From Imbricaverruca yamaguchii (taxonomy: Eukaryota > Arthropoda > Thecostraca > Neoverrucidae), in NCBI GenBank assembly GCA_034440575.1, contig JAOTOL010001521.1, forward strand, positions 1,045,501 through 1,109,500: a stretch of 64,000 nt of DNA, written 5' to 3'. The position numbers were made by a program, and so were the translations under genes. The notes beneath the pieces are model-generated. The model did not search any database and was not told the origin of the DNA. It saw only the letters and a program-made list of their open reading frames with translations. Below, one piece after another: positions 60,001 to 64,000 of this stretch (its first letter is position 1; each line of letters starts with the position of its first letter).

Positions 60001-63000
60001 AATTATCAGCAAAAACGTGTTGCTGACGTCAGGTGACCTTGTAGGGACCACTAAGCAAAAATGTAAACTGGATCATCAATACTAGTGCAGGGAAACATGA
60101 TCTTGGGAAAATTGGCCCATTCCTCTGAAAAATAACAATTTTGTATATTCCCTGTAGGCTTATGATGGGGAGAAGCAGAAATGACCCGACCTTAGGTCAC
60201 TGATACCGAAATTCCGAAATAGCAGAATTCTAGTCCCTAGTGGCCTCATGACATACTACGAGTTTTAAATCAATCGATTGCTTATTCTGTGAGTAACGCT
60301 ACTTCGAATACTGAGTTCACTTGACGTGACCTGGAGTCGTGACCCGAGATGACCTGGGGTAAACAAAATCGGAAGAGTTGCGCAAAAGATTAGGTATGAG
60401 GCGGGCACAAAAATGGTGGCCCTCCGTGCCCCTGTTTTCCGGTCATTTCGGAAAAACTTTGCCTAGACCTCCCAAAATGTGAGTTTGAGGTGAGGTCACT
60501 TGACATGACCCTGTGACCTGACTTTATAAGGCTCCGACACCAAAATTTGACAGAATGTGTGGAAATGATGGGGGGAAAAGGTGTTAAGTTTGGCAACGCT
60601 GCGCGCCGCCGTTTTTCCGTTATCGCGAAAATCCCGGAGGGGTGGCCGATTTTGCCCCCCTCCCAGTGGGGCGCTGGTTAAAATGTTTATAGTGACCTGT
60701 TTTGATGGAATCATGCCCATGGAATGAGGGTATAAATTTCTGAGTAAAAACAGGATAGGTTCAGCACTTATTTGTATTTTCTGACACCCCTTAACCAGGG
60801 TCGGATCCAAGGAGGGCGCGCCCCCACCCCTTAGGCCTCCAAGGGGGTCTTGAAAGTGCTGCCCTGGATATCACTTTCCACCCCTTCCCTCCAGGAAAGA
60901 GAGGTTCGTCCAGGTGCTGCGCCTAAAATCATCGCTTCCCACTCGCCTACCCCCCCCTGAAGGAGAGGTTGGCCATCATAATTTGGCGGATAATATGCAA
61001 ACAGCATTCGTCGAGGGACACATCTGAGCCAGCCAGAGAGCCCAGTGAGTGGGCCCTTTTGGAGCTGAACTTGGGCCTTTTTGGGAGCTACGCACCCCCC
61101 CCCTCAGATCATTCCTGGCGGCGTGCCTGAAATGGTGGGCCCCCTGTACTGCAGTGGGCCCCATCCCTGATTGACCCCTGCAGCTTGGACCCCCCGTCCC
61201 GAAGAGCGATATCCAGTCCTGCCCACAGCCGACAGTTTGACCTCCCCGAAACGAAATCCTGTGCGCGCACCTGCCTCAGATAGCCTCTGGTGACCACTAA
61301 TAGACATATGTCTCCTAGTAAATGATTTTGTATCATAATTATGTCCTTGAATCGGAAACGTTGTTCATTTCAACGATATTTTACATTCCAAGGCAACAAA
61401 AAACTTTCTATGCTTCGCTCTAGTCTATAAAAAAAGGATTGGTCAATCGGTATTCTATGCTATTTGCAACCAGCAAGCCTATTAGGGTGCATTGGATGTT
61501 TTTGTGTGCATACTGCCTGGATATGAATTAAACCCTTTTCGGCCCAGCATATCGGTATAATATATGAATACAAAAGCAGCTCAGGCTGGTTTAGTTCTGC
61601 TAAAGAATTCCACTTAATGATCTCCAGCGTGGCTGCGGTGAGTAGTGCTTTACCAGTTCTAAGAAAAATACATGCTATTGGTATCGTTTTATTTCGCGGA
61701 AACATTTCATACGTTCGTGAAACATATAACTGCATGGATCGGGCTGTCCTGTGGCGCTAGTTTCATTGGTATATAATGCCAAGTATGCGAGCTGTAGCGA
61801 AAAAAAGGTGTGGTACAAACTTAAGAAACGCCCTGTATATGATGTAGATAAATTGAGAATATTTTCCTCATACTGCTGGGGATCTACCAACTGCATTAAA
61901 CCCATGGAAATTGGCAGTAGCATTATGTCAACAAATGCTCTTTGATCTTGCCATTTTAGATTCATACACTTTCATTTTACTTCTGAGACAACTGAGGGGG
62001 ACAGGGGTGCATGATTCTGGTACAGTAGCATGCGCATATTTAAAAAAAATCACCCGCAGGAATCGCATTCTAAGCCATTTTTTTCAATTACCTCCTGATA
62101 TGAACGTTACGTTTCCGAATATATCGTGTTCCACACTTTTCCTTGCATGTTACTGTTAATTCTTTTATGAAAAATATTTTGCGAATTGTGGTCTTCCTTT
62201 CCATCCTGGGCTGCTGCATCGTGCGTTTGCAGGTATTGAACAGGGGGCGGTTTTAACACGTGATCCTATGGTGGCCAGCCCATAAGCTCTAACATCGACG
62301 GACAAAACTGTGAACGTCTGCTGAAATGACATTGGCCCTTTTCATCTCACAATCCACAGAGAAACGTTTATGTTTATACGTAATTCAGATTTTCAGTTTC
62401 CAGCACCCAACTGGCCGCGAGAAATAATGCACAAACGCCGCGATTTTCGATCCGATTTCTAATACCGGCCGTTTGTCAGATTGCCAAGTATATTTGGCTC
62501 CCCACTCTGCCCAAGTCATGTTAACAATCGCCCAGCCCGAGGCATTGAGCGAGGTCACATGAACGCCAGCCCTCCTACCTACCAGCCCTACCCCTACGCC
62601 AGCCCCACCCCCTTGCCTACCTTTTCTACTGACGCTGCTTTTGTGTGTATGGTTGCACGGTTCGACAACACAGTCTTACCTTGGTGAGTGTCAACACAGT
62701 CTTACGAAATGGAGCTTGGTGTACCGTGGCGCCGAGCGCAGCCTCCCTTGCGCTGTCGTAGCTCGATAAACCAGCAAACCAACGGCCGAGTTAGTGACAA
62801 TTGGGTCGAAATTCATGAAGTTTTATAATGCTGCTCATAGACCGCGGGGTGGTTGATGTTGCAGAAACTAATTTTACATCATCAAATGTTTCTCTGTGTA
62901 TTGTTCGTGAAAAATGTCGCTATTATGCTTCTTTCGGCAGATATTCACGGATTTTTGCACCGATGTAAGGGCGTCCGAGCCGGTCACCATAGGGTCACGT

Positions 63001-64000
63001 GTTAAATCCGCTTCGCATTCAAGACGTGGAAACGCACGATGCAGCAAACCAGCACGGAAAGGAAACCACTTTTTTATTACTTTTTTTCAATAAAAAGACA
63101 GTTCCCTTCTCACTTTTTAAGCAATAACTTTAGGCATACAACTATTCTGAACATGCTCCAGGGGCTCTCGTATTTGCTGCTGTACTGTTCTTTAGCAGAA
63201 AAGCTAAGTAGGAGAACAACACTATACGCTGAGCTTATTCTGAAAAATAATCGATATTAAATGATGAAAATGTTTTGCATTACAGGTGTCAGCACATCGC
63301 TGGAACGGAGACTGGCCCGAATGGAGCAGAGCCTATTCGAAATCAGGCAGACGTTAACCAACGAGCCAAGAGAACAGCACAACAAGACAAGTGACACTGA
63401 CGCGCTCATTAATGCTGCACGTGACATGGGAACGCTTCTTCATGCCGTATCGGAGCACCACATCATCGCAGTACCATCTCGTGATCTTCTCGTGTGCAAG
63501 CTATGTGTTCCAACTTTCGATCTTGCGGTGGATTTACATGCCAGCAAGCCCAACGCTCATGGCATATGCCACTACACTTTCTCTGCCGGTACAGATTTCC
63601 CTAGACCAGCTGCTATCCCTAAGCCCTTCAGCCGGTTGAAAGAGTCGCTGAAACACCACGTGTGCTCTAAAAAGCACAAAGAGAACGTGAAGAAGGCGTC
63701 TCAAGAGATGGAGCGGGAGGCGGTCCGTGCGAGGAATATACAAAGTGCTTGCCGAAACTCATTGCTTGCAGCGTACCACGTCCTGAAGCACTCAATGGCC
63801 CAAACTATGTACGAGAAGACAATCGTGCTCTGCGATATGACAGGCTCAACAATGGGCGATCTCTGCCATTCGGCCACCCAAATGCAGCGGTTCAGGGATG
63901 CATTCAGTACTACTATCCTGGAGTGTGTAGCCCGTCATGTTGACAGAGCACCTTGCGTAAGTCTTGTCGCGGACACAGTAACTGTCCAACATAGAACTGT
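56741..64000 (+). CDS. Zinc-finger protein, probably hAT-transposase derived; three exons, 3' end off window
   Basis: Predicted exons: 56741-57002, 58710-58832 and 63286->64000. Every junction is phase 1 and GT-AG, so the three pieces join without any frame conflict (366 complete codons so far). Exon 1 has a C2-H2-like finger: CGHC, then KHSKVKH. Exon 2 is acidic and Pro-rich (linker). Exon 3 starts with a short charged helix (LERRLARMEQSLFEIR) and has a second Cys/His motif, CKLC with HHVCSKKH. After that comes the segment RFRDAFSTTILECVARHVDR followed by CVSLVADTVTVQHRT. That last segment resembles the start of the hAT-like catalytic core in ZNF862/KIAA1586-type proteins, with Asp of VAD as possible first acidic residue; this is inference from memory of the family. 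Its intron 2 contains a SINE head and TTAA element E. No stops occur in the visible coding parts. Confidence 0.72.
57003..58709. other. Zinc-finger gene intron 1
   Basis: AT-rich. Holds a GTTTAAAC-CATGGTTTAAAC patch (57163-57185), a small TIR element (57772-57896) and no gene. The acceptor is TTTTTCTTTCAG at 58698-58709. Confidence 0.55.
57772..57896. mobile_element. 125-bp TIR element (MITE)
   Basis: CAGCGGCACAACC plus TGAGGGGGGC at the left pairs with GCCCCCCTCTGGTTGTGCCACTG at the right, with one or two mismatches. No coding capacity. Confidence 0.75.
58710..58832 (+). CDS. Zinc-finger gene, exon 2
   Basis: A 123-base symmetrical (phase 1-1) exon encoding TVLETEPPTFNLDNPTSAEV and DDPDVPKPAGN-type acidic, Pro-rich sequence. 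The donor is the consensus GTATGT. Confidence 0.66.
58868..58990 (+). mobile_element. tRNA-like SINE head
   Basis: GGTAGCTCAATTGGTCAGG (A-box-like) and ATGTTCAAATGCC (B-box-like) about 40 bases apart, in the zinc-finger gene's second intron. The decayed sequence argues against a functional tRNA. Confidence 0.5.
59369..60681 (+). mobile_element. TTAA-ended piggyBac-like element, divergent subfamily (copy E)
   Basis: TTAACC at 59369 and GGTTAA ending at 60681. Inner inverted repeats are GCGCCCCACTGGGGGGG (59403) and CCCCCCTCCCAGTGGGGCGC (60655-60674). The 3' third parallels copies B and D: GACCTGACTTTA, then GTGTGGAAATGATGGGGGGA, GGCAACGCTGCGCGCC and TATCGCGAAAATCCCGGAGG. It is larger (1,313 bp) and has different TIRs. 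Open frames inside (about 100 codons) are not recognised. Confidence 0.72.
60682..63285. other. Zinc-finger gene intron 2, right part; decayed transposon end near 60795-61120
   Basis: CCAGGGTCGGATCCAAGGAG with G/C-run patches (60795-61120) looks like a degraded DNA-transposon terminus. The remainder to the acceptor GCATTACAG (63285) has no supported gene. Confidence 0.45.
63286..64000 (+). CDS. Zinc-finger gene, exon 3 (partial, continues past window)
   Basis: The acceptor TTTTGCATTACAG precedes GTGTCAGC, whose first two bases complete the phase-1 codon. The frame is open to 64000 (about 238 codons). An alternative is a start at the in-frame ATG at 63261. Cys/His motif CKLC to KKH and the VADTVTVQHRT segment lie here. 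Confidence 0.72.

Overview
This window is animal nuclear DNA, most likely from an arthropod. Genes are split by long GT-AG introns, there is no operon organisation, and most of the sequence is repeats. The anchor is a complete, seven-exon gene for the Hsp90 kinase co-chaperone Cdc37 (16154-27090, plus strand). Its seven exons join in phase to give a 380-residue protein that looks closest to arthropod Cdc37. No finer placement is attempted.

Layout. 1-2139 (minus): a multicopy-type protein with an N-terminal cysteine motif and a C-terminal acidic-motif domain. It is interrupted by three homopolymer-type frameshifts and one stop, and runs off the left edge. 2.1-5.4 kb: non-coding DNA with one end of a TTAA-ended element and a ~177-bp tandem array carrying a nested fold-back. 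5.5-11.1 kb: a ~0.7-kb-arm inverted repeat followed by degenerate G/CT-rich minisatellite. 11.7-15.2 kb: non-LTR reverse-transcriptase scraps and tRNA-derived SINEs. 16.1-27.8 kb: cdc37, with SINEs, a minisatellite, perfect hairpins and microsatellites in its introns. 27.8-54.2 kb: no convincing gene. This part holds more than ten unrelated minisatellites (14, 15, 21, 30, 30/33, 49 and 50 bp units among others), three TTAA-ended elements, a second large inverted repeat (34.5-37.4 kb) and three evenly placed CRE palindromes. 54.4-55.8 kb (minus): a 5'-truncated CR1/jockey-like reverse transcriptase. 56.7-64 kb (plus): a second multi-exon gene whose three visible exons share phase-1 junctions. 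It encodes a zinc-finger protein that I suspect is hAT-transposase derived, and it runs off the right edge.

How the parts relate. cdc37 is the only clear housekeeping gene. The two other gene-like loci look transposase-derived. Five TTAA-ended, G/C-run elements (3.1-3.7, 32.0-32.8, 35.9-36.6, 40.8-41.7 and 59.4-60.7 kb) form one family of piggyBac-like non-autonomous elements. Several perfect inverted repeats with very short loops suggest repeated local template switching, or less likely an assembly artefact. Most long open frames in the minisatellites are by-products of repeat periodicity.
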